From Streptomyces djakartensis (GTDB lineage: Bacteria > Actinomycetota > Actinomycetes > Streptomycetales > Streptomycetaceae), in NCBI RefSeq assembly GCF_014651075.1, contig NZ_BMWE01000008.1, positions 248,001 to 312,000 of the forward strand: 64,000 nucleotides of DNA, given 5' to 3'. The notes under the pieces are model-generated. The model searched no databases and was not told the DNA's origin. It saw only the letters and a list, made by a program, of their open reading frames with translations. Below, one piece after another: positions 23,554-31,655 of the stretch (position 1 is its first letter; each line of letters begins with the position of its first letter). A program made the translations under genes and the position numbers.

Positions 23554-26088
23554 TCACTCCGCCTTGATCGCGTTCAGCATGTTCAGCCTCGCCGCGTTGC
23601 GGGCCGGCCACAGCGCCGCGAGGACGCCCACCAGGCCGGCCAGCACCAGGAAGATCCCGATCCGGTCCCAGGGCAGGACCAGCGCGTAGCCCGGGATCTT
23701 GTCCGCGAAGGTCTCACCGACCGCCCAGCCGAGGAACGAGCCCAGACCGATGCCGACCGTCGCGCCGAACACCGAGATGACCACGGCTTCCAGCCGGACC
23801 ATCCGCTTCACCCGGCGCCGGTCGAGACCGATCGCGCGCAGCATGCCGATCTCCTGCTGCCGTTCGAAGACCGACATGGCAAGGGTGTTGACGACCCCCA
23901 GCACGGCGATGATCAGGGCCATCGCCAGCAGGCCGTACATGATGTTCAGCAGTGTGTTGATGACGCCGCCGAACTCGTCGCGGATGTCCTGCCGGTCCAT
24001 GACGGTGATCGCGGGGTTGTCGCCCAGCGCGTCGATGAGGGCCTTCTCGTTCGCCGGGGACTGGCCGCCGTCCACCTTCACGAAGATCTGCTGGATGGAC
24101 GGCCGCGTCTCGTGCGGGTTCACGACCTTCGTGTCGACGAGGACGGGGGAGAGGAACTCGCTGTCCTTGTAGACGGCGCCGACCTCGAGCGTGCCCTTCT
24201 TCTCGTCGTCGAAGGTGACGGGGACCGTGTCGCCGGGCTTCCAGCCCTTGCTCCTGGCCGTCTTCTCGGCGACCGCGATCCGTCCCTCGGCGAGCGAGCC
24301 GATGTCGCCACTGACGACGTCGACGTTCAGGACCTTCTCGATGTCGCCCGGAGTCACCGCCGAAGCGGACACGAAGTCCTCGTCACCGGTCTCGAAGTAG
24401 ACGCTCTGCTGCGGCGAGACCGCCGAGACGCCCTTGGCCTTCTCCAGCGCCGTCAGCGCGGACGGATCGAGGCCCAGGCCGTTCGCCATCGAGACCATGT
24501 AGTCGGCCTTGATGTTGTCCGTGGTCATCTTGTCGATGGCCGTGCCCACCGTGACGCCGAGCACCGACAGGCCGGTCACCAGCGTCAGTCCGATCGCCAG
24601 CGCCGAGGCGGTGGCCCCGGTACGGCGCGGGTTGCGGACCGCGTTCTGGCCGGCCAGCTTGCCCGACACCCCGAAGGGGCCGACGAGCAGCGGACGGACG
24701 AGCGCGATCACGGGCCGGGACAGCAGCGGGATCAGGATGATCACACCGATCAGCGCGAGGAACGCGCCCGCCGCGATGTACATCCGGCCGTCGTCACCGC
24801 CGGAGGAGGCACCCAGCACGATCCCGGCCGCGCCGAGGGCGGTGATGGCCGCCCCGATGGAGTTGCGCAGCACCAGCGACTTGGTGGTGGCCACCGCGTG
24901 GACGCTGTTCATGGCCGCCACCGGCGGGATCTTCGCGGCCCGGCGGCCGGGCAGCCAGGCGGCGAGCATCGTGATCAGCACGCCGACGCCGAGCGCCGCG
25001 ATCACCGGGGTGGCGGACAGGATCAGCGGACCGCCCGGGATCTTCATCTCGAACGCGGCCATCCCGGACCGCAGACCGACCGCCAGCCCGATGCCGAGGA
25101 CGAAGCCGATCGCCGAGGCGACCAGGCCCACCAGCGCCGCCTCGGCGAGCACCGAGCGGGTGATCTGCCGGCGCGAGGCGCCGACGGCGCGCATCAGCGC
25201 GATCTCCTTGGTGCGCTGGGCGACCAGCATGGTGAAGGTGTTGGAGATCAGGAAGACCCCGACGAACAGCGCGATGCCCGCGAAGCCGAGCAGGACCTGC
25301 TTGAGGCTGCCCAGTCCCTGTTCGATCTGCTCGGCCTGCTCGTCCGCGAGCGCCTGGCCGGTCTTCGCCTCGGCGGTGTCCGGCAGCAGCGGCTTGACCG
25401 CGTCCAGGATCTTCGCGTCGGACGCACCGGGGGCGGCGGTGACGGTGACGCTCTGGAAGTAGCCGGGCTCGAGGTACTGCTTCTGGGCGACCGCGGTGTC
25501 GAAGAGGACCAGGCTGCCGCCGGCGTTCACGGCGCCGTCCTCGGTGGTGAACACGCCGCTGAGGGTGTACTCCTTCACCGGCCCGTTCGTGGCGACCCGG
25601 ACCCGGTCGCCGACCCGGTACTCGCCCTTGGCCGCGGACTCCTTGTCCAGGGCGATCTGATCGTCCTTCACCGGGCCCGAGCCGTCGGTGAACGTGTAGG
25701 CGGGGTCCTTGCCGTCCTTGCCGGGGGCGAAGTTGGAGCCCTTGTTGGACCAGCCGACGCCGATCAGCTTCCCGTCGGGGTCGGCGACCCCGGCGAAGCC
25801 GTCGACCCGGCCGTACGCGGCGTCGACCCCGTCCACCGCGGCGATTGCGTCGAGGGTCTTCCGGGAGAGACCGGGCTCCTTCTTGGCGTCGTCCGGGTCG
25901 GCGTACGAGGTGATGGCGACGGCGACGTCGTCGTAGCTCTTCGCCGACTGGTTGCGGAAGGCGTTGGAGAGGGTGTCGGCGAAGACCAGGGTGCCGGAGA
26001 CGAATGCCACGCCGAGCATCACGGCGAGCACGGTCATCAGGAGCCGGGCCTTGTGCGCGAGCACGTTGCGCAAGGCGGTACGGAACAT
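23554..26088 (-). CDS. FtsX-type ABC transporter permease
   Basis: An 844-aa membrane protein with duplicated FtsX/MacB permease halves. One TM segment lies near residue 20 (MTVLAVMLGVAFVSGTLVFAD), then an extracellular domain, three TMs near residues 260-370, a further TM pair near 430-490, a second extracellular domain, and three TMs near the C-terminus. The layout matches MacB/LolC-like exporters that work by mechanotransmission rather than simple transport. It forms an operon with the ATPase upstream (38-bp gap). The exported substrate is unknown; candidates include lipids, lipoproteins or antibiotic peptides. Confidence 0.93.
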   Translation of the reverse strand: MFRTALRNVLAHKARLLMTVLAVMLGVAFVSGTLVFADTLSNAFRNQSAKSYDDVAVAITSYADPDDAKKEPGLSRKTLDAIAAVDGVDAAYGRVDGFAGVADPDGKLIGVGWSNKGSNFAPGKDGKDPAYTFTDGSGPVKDDQIALDKESAAKGEYRVGDRVRVATNGPVKEYTLSGVFTTEDGAVNAGGSLVLFDTAVAQKQYLEPGYFQSVTVTAAPGASDAKILDAVKPLLPDTAEAKTGQALADEQAEQIEQGLGSLKQVLLGFAGIALFVGVFLISNTFTMLVAQRTKEIALMRAVGASRRQITRSVLAEAALVGLVASAIGFVLGIGLAVGLRSGMAAFEMKIPGGPLILSATPVIAALGVGVLITMLAAWLPGRRAAKIPPVAAMNSVHAVATTKSLVLRNSIGAAITALGAAGIVLGASSGGDDGRMYIAAGAFLALIGVIILIPLLSRPVIALVRPLLVGPFGVSGKLAGQNAVRNPRRTGATASALAIGLTLVTGLSVLGVTVGTAIDKMTTDNIKADYMVSMANGLGLDPSALTALEKAKGVSAVSPQQSVYFETGDEDFVSASAVTPGDIEKVLNVDVVSGDIGSLAEGRIAVAEKTARSKGWKPGDTVPVTFDDEKKGTLEVGAVYKDSEFLSPVLVDTKVVNPHETRPSIQQIFVKVDGGQSPANEKALIDALGDNPAITVMDRQDIRDEFGGVINTLLNIMYGLLAMALIIAVLGVVNTLAMSVFERQQEIGMLRAIGLDRRRVKRMVRLEAVVISVFGATVGIGLGSFLGWAVGETFADKIPGYALVLPWDRIGIFLVLAGLVGVLAALWPARNAARLNMLNAIKAE

Positions 26089-26126
26089 GGGTTCTTCTTC
26101 TCAGTCCTGTCGGTCCTGATGGGGGA

Positions 26127-26897
26127 TCAGCTGGTGCGGCCCTTGGCGTCGAACGCCTTCATGCGGTCCAGGACCGTCTCGGCCGTCGGCCGGTGCATCT
26201 CGTCGACGATCCGGCCGTCCGCGAGGAAGACGACCCGGTCCGCGTAGGCCGCGGCGACCGGGTCGTGAGTCACCATCACCACCGTCTGGCCCAGTTCCCG
26301 CACGGAGTTGCGCAGGAAGCCCAGGACCTCGGCGCCGGAGCGCGAGTCGAGGTTCCCGGTGGGCTCGTCACCGAAGATGATCTCCGGCCTGGAGGCCAGC
26401 GCCCGCGCCACGGCGACGCGTTGCTGCTGGCCGCCGGAGAGCTGCGCGGGCCGGTGGCCGAGCCGGTCCGCCAGGCCGACCATGCCGATGACGGAGTCCA
26501 GCCACTGCTTGTCCGGCTTGCGGCCCGCGATGTCCATCGGGAGGGTGATGTTCTCCAGGGCCGTCAGGGTCGGCAGCAGGTTGAACGCCTGGAAGATGAA
26601 GCCGATCTTGTCCCGGCGGAGCTTGGTCAGCTGCTTGTCCTTCAGGGAGCCCAGTTCGGTCTCGCCGATGCGCACCGACCCCGAGGAGAAGGTGTCCAGA
26701 CCGGCGACGCAGTGCATCAGGGTCGACTTGCCGGAGCCGGAGGGGCCCATGATCGCGGTGAACTCGGCCTGCCGGAAGTCGACGGAGACCCGGTCCAGGG
26801 CGACCACCTGGGTCTCACCCTGTCCGTAGATCTTCGACAGATCCGTGGCGCGAGCGGCCACGGTGGTGGCCCGGTCGGCGAGGGATGCGGTGGTCAC
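26127..26897 (-). CDS. ABC transporter ATP-binding protein (MacB/LolD type)
   Basis: A 256-aa ATPase: Walker A GPSGSGKST (51-59), Q-loop in IGFIFQAFNLLPTLTALEN, signature LSGGQQQRVAVARALA, Walker B IIFGDEPTGNLDS and switch His VTHDP. The start is GTG 26897, 9 bases after AGGAG. The protein energises the FtsX-type permease next to it. FAFNLLPTLTA and GDEPTGNLD are typical of the LolD/MacB/FtsE branch. Confidence 0.96.
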   Translation of the reverse strand: MTTASLADRATTVAARATDLSKIYGQGETQVVALDRVSVDFRQAEFTAIMGPSGSGKSTLMHCVAGLDTFSSGSVRIGETELGSLKDKQLTKLRRDKIGFIFQAFNLLPTLTALENITLPMDIAGRKPDKQWLDSVIGMVGLADRLGHRPAQLSGGQQQRVAVARALASRPEIIFGDEPTGNLDSRSGAEVLGFLRNSVRELGQTVVMVTHDPVAAAYADRVVFLADGRIVDEMHRPTAETVLDRMKAFDAKGRTS

Positions 26898-27308
26898 GGG
26901 ATGGCACTCCTGTCGGAACGGCGGTGGAAGGACGTCTCCCATCGTCCGGGTCCTCTGCCCGCCTGTAGTCAGCCGCTGTTCCGGTTCCGGAGGTGGACTT
27001 CGGGCTGACCGCGGGGTGCGGTGTCATACCTGGGGATGACGAACACCCCTGAGGGGGACCGGTGTCGAGAACCTGGGGGGGCCAGTGTCGAGAACAGGTG
27101 GAGTGCCCTTGTTCAGACGGTGAAATTCCGTCATTCCGCATACGCGGCCGGGGTCCGCACGCAAGGCTATTGGCAAGTGCGGATGGCGCATTCCGTGGGC
27201 TGATGCACCCTCAGGCGCCAATAAAATAAGACAACATCGGTCCGCCCTCCCGCTGTTCGGGTGAACCGTCCCGATAGTCTCGGAACCTCGATGCGGAGCC
27301 CATGGCCT
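26898..27308. other. Intergenic region before the tRNA, with direct repeats
   Basis: No gene-like frame is seen in this 411-base interval. GTGTCGAGAAC occurs twice, at 27062-27072 and 27085-27095 (23 bases apart, about two helical turns), which suits a dimeric or cooperative regulator. An AT-rich stretch CCAATAAAATAAGACAAC near 27215-27233 and TAGTCT near 27275 lie upstream of the tRNA and may belong to its promoter. Confidence 0.5.
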
Positions 27309-27392
27309 GCCCGGATGGTGGAATGCAGACACGGCGAGCTTAAACCTCGCTGCCCCTTCGCGGGCGTGCCGGTTCAAGTCCGGCTCCGGGCA
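27309..27392 (+). tRNA. bldA: tRNA-Leu(UAA), bldA
   Basis: A class II tRNA of 84 encoded bases (87 with CCA). Acceptor arms GCCCGGA/TCCGGGC pair exactly, the T arm is GCCGG-TTCAAGT-CCGGC, and the anticodon loop CTTAAAC holds UAA, so it decodes UUA. A variable arm of the long leucine type is present. The 3' CCA is not encoded (the gene ends in A followed by CCT). In Streptomyces this tRNA is bldA, whose absence blocks aerial growth and antibiotic formation because the few UUA-containing genes are regulators. The discriminator base is A73. Confidence 0.97.
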
Positions 27393-27479
27393 CCTTCCGA
27401 CCGCTGCATGGTTCATTGAAGACTTCACGACATGCCCGTTGACAGCGGGCCCACGCCGTCGGAAACTCACATCCGAACG

Positions 27480-27499
27480 CAGTGAAATATTTTTCACTG
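27480..27499. promoter_or_regulatory. 20-bp palindrome upstream of pobA
   Basis: CAGTGAAATATTTTTCACTG has 8-bp perfect arms (CAGTGAAA/TTTCACTG) around TATT. It lies 68 bases before the pobA start and is one of the most AT-rich places in the window. Likely operator of a regulator of 4-hydroxybenzoate catabolism; no regulator gene is adjacent. Confidence 0.6.
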
Positions 27500-27567
27500 T
27501 GCGAACAACGCACGGCTTCGGACAGGGTTCGGACAGGGTTCCGCGAACCAGAGAGAGAAGGTGCCCG

Positions 27568-28749
27568 ATGCGCACCACCGTCGGCATCATCGGAGCGGGC
27601 CCCGCCGGCCTCCTCCTCGCCCGGCTGCTCCATGTCGCCGGCATCGACTCGGTCGTCCTGGAGAGCCGCGACCGCGCCTACGTCGAGCGGCGGCAGCGGG
27701 CCGGGATCCTGGAGCAGGGCACGGCGGACGTACTGCGCGCGGCCGGCGCAGGCGAGCGCATGGACCGCGAGGGGATGCGTCACGACGGCATCGAACTCCG
27801 CTTCGACCGCAGGCGCCACCGCGTCGACTTCCCCGCCCTGACCGGCGGCCGGTCCGTGATGGTCTACGCCCAGACCGAGGTCTGCAAGGACCTCATCGCC
27901 CTCCAGCTCAGGGACGGCGGCCCGCTGCTGTTCGAGGCGGAGGCGCTGGCCGTGGAGGACGCGGACACGGACACCCCGCGCGTCCGCTTCCGGCACGAGG
28001 ACCGCGAGGACGTCCTGGAGTGCGATTACGTCGTCGGCTGCGACGGCTTCTGGGGCGTGGCCCGCAAGGCCGTCCCGGCCGGACTCACCCAGGTGTTCGA
28101 GCGGACGTATCCCTTCGGCTGGCTCGGCATCCTCGCCGACGTGCCGCCCTCGCACGACGAACTTGTCTACGCCCGCCACGACCGCGGCTTCGCCCTGCTC
28201 TCCATGCGGTCGCCGTCCGTCTCCCGCCTCTACCTCCAGGTGCCCGACGGCACGGACGCCGCGGAGTGGAGCGACGAGGACATCTGGGACGAGCTGGAGC
28301 GCCGCTTCGAGACCGCCGACGACTGGCGTCTGGAACGCGGTCCGATCACCCAGAAGTCCGTCACGCCCATGCGCTCCTACGTCCACGAGCCCATGCGCCA
28401 CGGCCGCCTCTTCCTCGCCGGCGACGCGGCGCACATCGTCCCGCCGACCGGGGCGAAGGGGCTGAATCTCGCCGTCGGCGACGTCGTGACGTTCGCCCGG
28501 GCGCTGACGCACCAGAAGGAGACCGGATCACCCGAGCTGCTCGACGCCTATTCGGACACCTGCCTGCGCCGGGTCTGGCAGGCCGAGCGGTTCTCCTACG
28601 ACATGACCACCCTCCTGCACACGGCCCCCGGCGCGACCGGCTTCGAGAACCGGCTCCAGCTCGCCCGGCTGGAGCGGATCGCCTCCTCGCGGGCCGCCGG
28701 GACCGACCTGGCCGAGGGGTACACGGGCCTCCCGTTCGGCGGGCGATGA
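27568..28749 (+). CDS. pobA: 4-hydroxybenzoate 3-monooxygenase
   Basis: A 393-aa FAD monooxygenase that hydroxylates 4-hydroxybenzoate to protocatechuate with NAD(P)H and O2. FAD dinucleotide motif GIIGAGPAGLLLARLL at residues about 5-20, the DG motif VVGCDGFWGVAR near 157, and GDAAHIVPPTGAKGLNLA near 285. The length equals characterised enzymes (about 394 aa). The QRAGILEQGT segment near residue 45 fits the substrate-binding loop. ATG 27568 follows GAGAAGG. Protocatechuate ring-cleavage genes are not in this window. Confidence 0.95.
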   Translation: MRTTVGIIGAGPAGLLLARLLHVAGIDSVVLESRDRAYVERRQRAGILEQGTADVLRAAGAGERMDREGMRHDGIELRFDRRRHRVDFPALTGGRSVMVYAQTEVCKDLIALQLRDGGPLLFEAEALAVEDADTDTPRVRFRHEDREDVLECDYVVGCDGFWGVARKAVPAGLTQVFERTYPFGWLGILADVPPSHDELVYARHDRGFALLSMRSPSVSRLYLQVPDGTDAAEWSDEDIWDELERRFETADDWRLERGPITQKSVTPMRSYVHEPMRHGRLFLAGDAAHIVPPTGAKGLNLAVGDVVTFARALTHQKETGSPELLDAYSDTCLRRVWQAERFSYDMTTLLHTAPGATGFENRLQLARLERIASSRAAGTDLAEGYTGLPFGGR

Positions 28750-28899
28750 ATGAGCCCCTCCGGTGAGGGGAACACCAGAGCCGCGTAGCGTGTTGCGCAG
28801 CACGACGAGGGAAAGATCCTCCCCAAGCACTAGGGTCAATCCTTTGCCTACCTATTACTCTTGAGCCAAGGCCACGCCTGGTGGCCATGGAGGAGTGAA

Positions 28900-29793
28900 A
28901 TGAGGAGCAGAAACCCGGTCTTCTCGCGACGGGGGTTCAGCCGCGACAACGGCTACGCGGGCTTCAACACCGCGCCGCAGGCCGGGGGTCCCGCTGTCGC
29001 CACACAGGCCAACCCGTACGCGCAGCCGACGGGCAACCCGTACGCCCAGAACCCGTACGCCCAGCAGGACCTGCAGTACGGCGCACCGCCGCAGGCCCCG
29101 GCCACCACCGGCCGGATGACCATCGACGACGTCGTCCTGCGCACGGCGAGCACGCTCGGTGTGCTCATCGTCACCGCGGCGCTCTCCTGGGCCCTGCTGC
29201 CGGTCGACGACGCCAACATCAGCCGTAGCTACGGCATCGGTATCGGCGCCGCGCTGGTCGGCATGGTCCTGGCGTTCGTGCAGTCCTTCAAGCGCAAGGC
29301 CTCGCCCGCGCTGATCCTGGCGTACGCCGCGTTCGAGGGTGTCTTCCTCGGCGTCGTGTCCAACATCGTCGACAACCGCATCGCCGACGGCGCCGCCATG
29401 CAGGCCGTGATCGGCACCATGGCGGTCTTCGCCGGTGTGCTGGTCGCCTACAAGGCCGGCTGGATCCGCGTCAACCGGCGCTTCTACGGCTTCGTGATGG
29501 CGGCCGCGCTCGGCTTCGTCCTGCTGATGATGGTGAACCTGCTGTTCGCGGTGTTCGGCGGCGGTGACGGCCTCGGCTTCCGCAGCGGTGCCCTGGGTGT
29601 CGTCTTCGGCGTCATCGGCATCATCCTCGGCGCCTGCTTCCTCGCCCTGGACTTCAAGCAGGTCGAGGACGGTGTCGCCTACGGTGCTCCGCGCGAGGAG
29701 GCGTGGCTCGCGGCCTTCGGCCTGACGCTGACGCTGGTGTGGATCTACCTGGAGTTCCTGAGGCTCCTTTCGATCCTCAACAGCAGCGACTAG
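28900..29793 (+). CDS. Bax inhibitor-1/YccA family membrane protein
   Basis: A 297-aa protein with an unusual N-terminal cytoplasmic region (residues 1-80) rich in Tyr/Pro/Gln with NPYAQ repeats, followed by seven predicted transmembrane helices typical of the Bax1/YccA fold (LAYAAFEGVFLGVVSN, AGVLVAYKAGW, ALDFKQVEDGVAYGAP). YccA-like proteins modulate membrane proteases or ion leak; the actinobacterial member is uncharacterised. ATG 28900 sits 4 bases after GGAGGAG. Own transcription unit, ending in a terminator. Confidence 0.93.
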   Translation: MRSRNPVFSRRGFSRDNGYAGFNTAPQAGGPAVATQANPYAQPTGNPYAQNPYAQQDLQYGAPPQAPATTGRMTIDDVVLRTASTLGVLIVTAALSWALLPVDDANISRSYGIGIGAALVGMVLAFVQSFKRKASPALILAYAAFEGVFLGVVSNIVDNRIADGAAMQAVIGTMAVFAGVLVAYKAGWIRVNRRFYGFVMAAALGFVLLMMVNLLFAVFGGGDGLGFRSGALGVVFGVIGIILGACFLALDFKQVEDGVAYGAPREEAWLAAFGLTLTLVWIYLEFLRLLSILNSSD

Positions 29794-29811
29794 TCCTCGA
29801 CGGTCGTAGCG

Positions 29812-29843
29812 CGAAGGGCCCCGGCTCCGGCCGGGGCCCTTCG
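29812..29843. terminator. Terminator between convergent genes
   Basis: CGAAGGGCCCCGG and CCGGGGCCCTTCG pair over 13 bp with a 6-base loop, after the YccA-like gene and before the 3' end of the DUF4287 gene. Confidence 0.85.
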
Positions 29844-29869
29844 TCGTCTGCCGGGCGGCGGCGCGTCGC

Positions 29870-30100
29870 CTACAGCAGTTTGCGCGCGGCCCTCCTCAGG
29901 TCGTACTCATGGATGATCGCCTTGGCGTGGCCGTACGCGAGGTTGTGTTCGTGCCGGAGCCAGCTGACCTTTTCCTCGAAGCGGAAGAGTGCCGGGCCTT
30001 CGTCGACGGTGCGCAGCCAGTCGGAGATCTCACGACCGGTGCAATGGGGGATGCGGGCGAGCAGGTTGCGATGGGTCTCTTCGGAGAAGACTTGGGACAT
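29870..30100 (-). CDS. DUF4287 family small protein
   Basis: A 76-aa protein starting MSQVFSEETHRNLLARIPHCTG. This matches the DUF4287 pattern; the conserved W-RTVD and HEHNLAYGHAKAIIHEYDLRRAARKL segments make up most of it. Members are short, all-helical and of unknown role. ATG 30100 follows GGAGG by 5 bases. Divergent from the next hypothetical gene. Confidence 0.9.
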   Translation of the reverse strand: MSQVFSEETHRNLLARIPHCTGREISDWLRTVDEGPALFRFEEKVSWLRHEHNLAYGHAKAIIHEYDLRRAARKLL

Positions 30101-30201
30101 CGGCGCCTCCGGACGCTGGGATGTAAGCCGGTCCTTCAGGTCACCGTGCCTGAGTGTTCGCCCGTTGGCAACAGTCGCGGTGCGACGCGTACGCTCACGG
30201 C

Positions 30202-30507
30202 GTGGTTGATACGACGCCTCTGACCCGTGCGGTGGATCACTTCGCCGATCGTTTGAGGGCCGCGCCCCAGAGCCGGTTGCAGCGTGGCGCTGCCGCTGAG
30301 GCTCTTAGGCTGGCCAGGGAGTTGGCCCGGAGGGCGCAGGTGCTGGAGGGGCTGGAGCCCAGGGAGATGCCGGATGCGGGGATGTTTGCAGCGGCAGATC
30401 AGGTCACTGTGGCCGCGCATGATCTGGCGGTGGTGATCCCCAGTGACGCCGACGTCGACGAAGCGGTGCGGTTGGTCGAGGAGGCGCAGAAGCGGGCGGG
30501 GGTCTAG
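30202..30507 (+). CDS. Small helical hypothetical protein
   Basis: A 101-aa protein from GTG 30202 (MVDTTPLTRAVDHFADRLRAAP). The sequence predicts several helices and a Leu-rich amphipathic segment (LARELARRAQVLEGLE). No domain I can name, no signal or membrane segment. The codon bias is Streptomyces-like. It is convergent with the following minus-strand gene across a dispersed repeat. Confidence 0.7.
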   Translation: MVDTTPLTRAVDHFADRLRAAPQSRLQRGAAAEALRLARELARRAQVLEGLEPREMPDAGMFAAADQVTVAAHDLAVVIPSDADVDEAVRLVEEAQKRAGV

Positions 30508-30535
30508 CGCCGTCGGCGGGTGCGGGTTGCCTTGG

Positions 30536-30600
30536 GTTGCTCGCGCCCACGCGGCGGAGCCGCACATCGATACAGCCCCGCGCGCCTTCGGGGCGCTTGC
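30536..30600 (-). repeat. REP-like dispersed repeat, copy 1
   Basis: Read on the minus strand it is GCGCGGGGCTGTATCGATGT followed by GCGGCTCCGCCGCGTGGGCG. It shares most of its length with the copy at 47345-47412. The GCCCCGAAGGCG-type fold and the CCGC/GCGG pairing make it look like a paired hairpin element between convergent genes. Confidence 0.85.
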
Positions 30601-31383
30601 CTAGAGGGACGCGATGACCCGGTCGGCGAGGATGTACACGTTCTCCTGTCCGCACTCGAACGTCAGGGTGTAGGCACCCGAGACGCCGGAGCCGCCCAGG
30701 AGGGTCGGGGTCTGGCCCGCGCGCAGGGCGGCGGACAGGCGCTCCGCCGTCTCGCGGTGGCCCGGGGTCATGCACAGGGTCGTGCCGTCGGCGAAGACAT
30801 AGACGTCCAGGGTGCCCAGGGGGCCGGGGCGGACGTCCGTGAGCTCGACGCGGGAGGCGGCCAGTTCGTCCAGGGTGGCGACCGTGCGCTCGTGGTCGTT
30901 CCCGGCCGGCGAGGAGTTCGGCACGAAGTCCGGGTGGGAGGGGTGACGGCGGCGGGCCGCGGCCAGCTCCGGGGACTCGCCGGCCGGCTCGTCGCTGTCC
31001 GAGCCGGGCTCGGAGACCGGCTCCAGACCCGCGAAATCGGCCTGCCGGTGCAGGAACAGGTCGCTGTCGGGCAGGCCCAGGAGGGACGGCGCGTCGGAGG
31101 CGTCGCGGGTCTCCTGGGCGGCCCAGAACGCCCGGGCCTCGGCGAGCTCCCGCTCCCGTTCCTCGGCGAGCGCCGCCGCCACGGCGGCCCGTATCTCGTC
31201 GGCGTCAGCGGCCGTACGGGCCGCGGGCAGCAGTGCGCGGGCGGTGGCGGCGCGGTTCTCGGCCAGCACGGTGTGCAGGGCCGCGACCTGTCGGCGCAGC
31301 TGCAGGACGGTGCGCAGGACGGCCACGCCCACGGCGCCCGTGGCGGCCGTGGTGACCAGCAACGCGATCGGCAAGGCGCTCAC
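30601..31383 (-). CDS. Membrane-anchored hypothetical protein
   Basis: A 260-aa protein. One N-terminal transmembrane helix (residues about 5-27: IALLVTTAATGAVGVAVLRTVLQL) is followed by an Ala/Glu-rich coiled coil (about 60-95: VAAALAEERERELAEARAFW), a disordered acidic stretch, and a C-terminal globular part (about 170-260) with YVFADGTTLCMTPGHRETAERL. I do not recognise the family. GTG start at 31383. A signalling or cell-envelope role cannot be decided. Confidence 0.8.
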   Translation of the reverse strand: MSALPIALLVTTAATGAVGVAVLRTVLQLRRQVAALHTVLAENRAATARALLPAARTAADADEIRAAVAAALAEERERELAEARAFWAAQETRDASDAPSLLGLPDSDLFLHRQADFAGLEPVSEPGSDSDEPAGESPELAAARRRHPSHPDFVPNSSPAGNDHERTVATLDELAASRVELTDVRPGPLGTLDVYVFADGTTLCMTPGHRETAERLSAALRAGQTPTLLGGSGVSGAYTLTFECGQENVYILADRVIASL

Positions 31384-31573
31384 TGACGTACTCCCGGTTC
31401 AAAGTCGACCCCGACTTCCTACATCAGCTTGAAGGGCGGACTGACCAGCTGTCAGTGCGTAACGTCACGAAACGGACAGAGCTTCGGTCCTGCGGGCGGG
31501 GGTGTGACTGCCGTGACCTGGGATTCTCCCCGGGTAGAGGGAGATAGGTCACATCCTGGCTGAGATTGGATCA

Positions 31574-31614
31574 CGAAAAGGCCCAGAACCCTGGCGTTTC
31601 CCGGGCTCTGGGCC
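31574..31614 (-). terminator. Terminator for the thiolase gene
   Basis: On the minus strand GGCCCAGAGCCCGGG...CCAGGGTTCTGGGCC forms a 9-bp stem with a short loop, followed by TTTTCGTGA (the T-tract). It lies 41 bases after the thiolase stop. The rest of 31384-31655 holds a GTGACCT/AGGTCAC inverted repeat (31513-31519 with 31556-31562) and no gene. Confidence 0.85.
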
Positions 31615-31655
31615 ACGACCTCACGGTCCGTGCTATGGCGGCTACCCGGCGGCGC

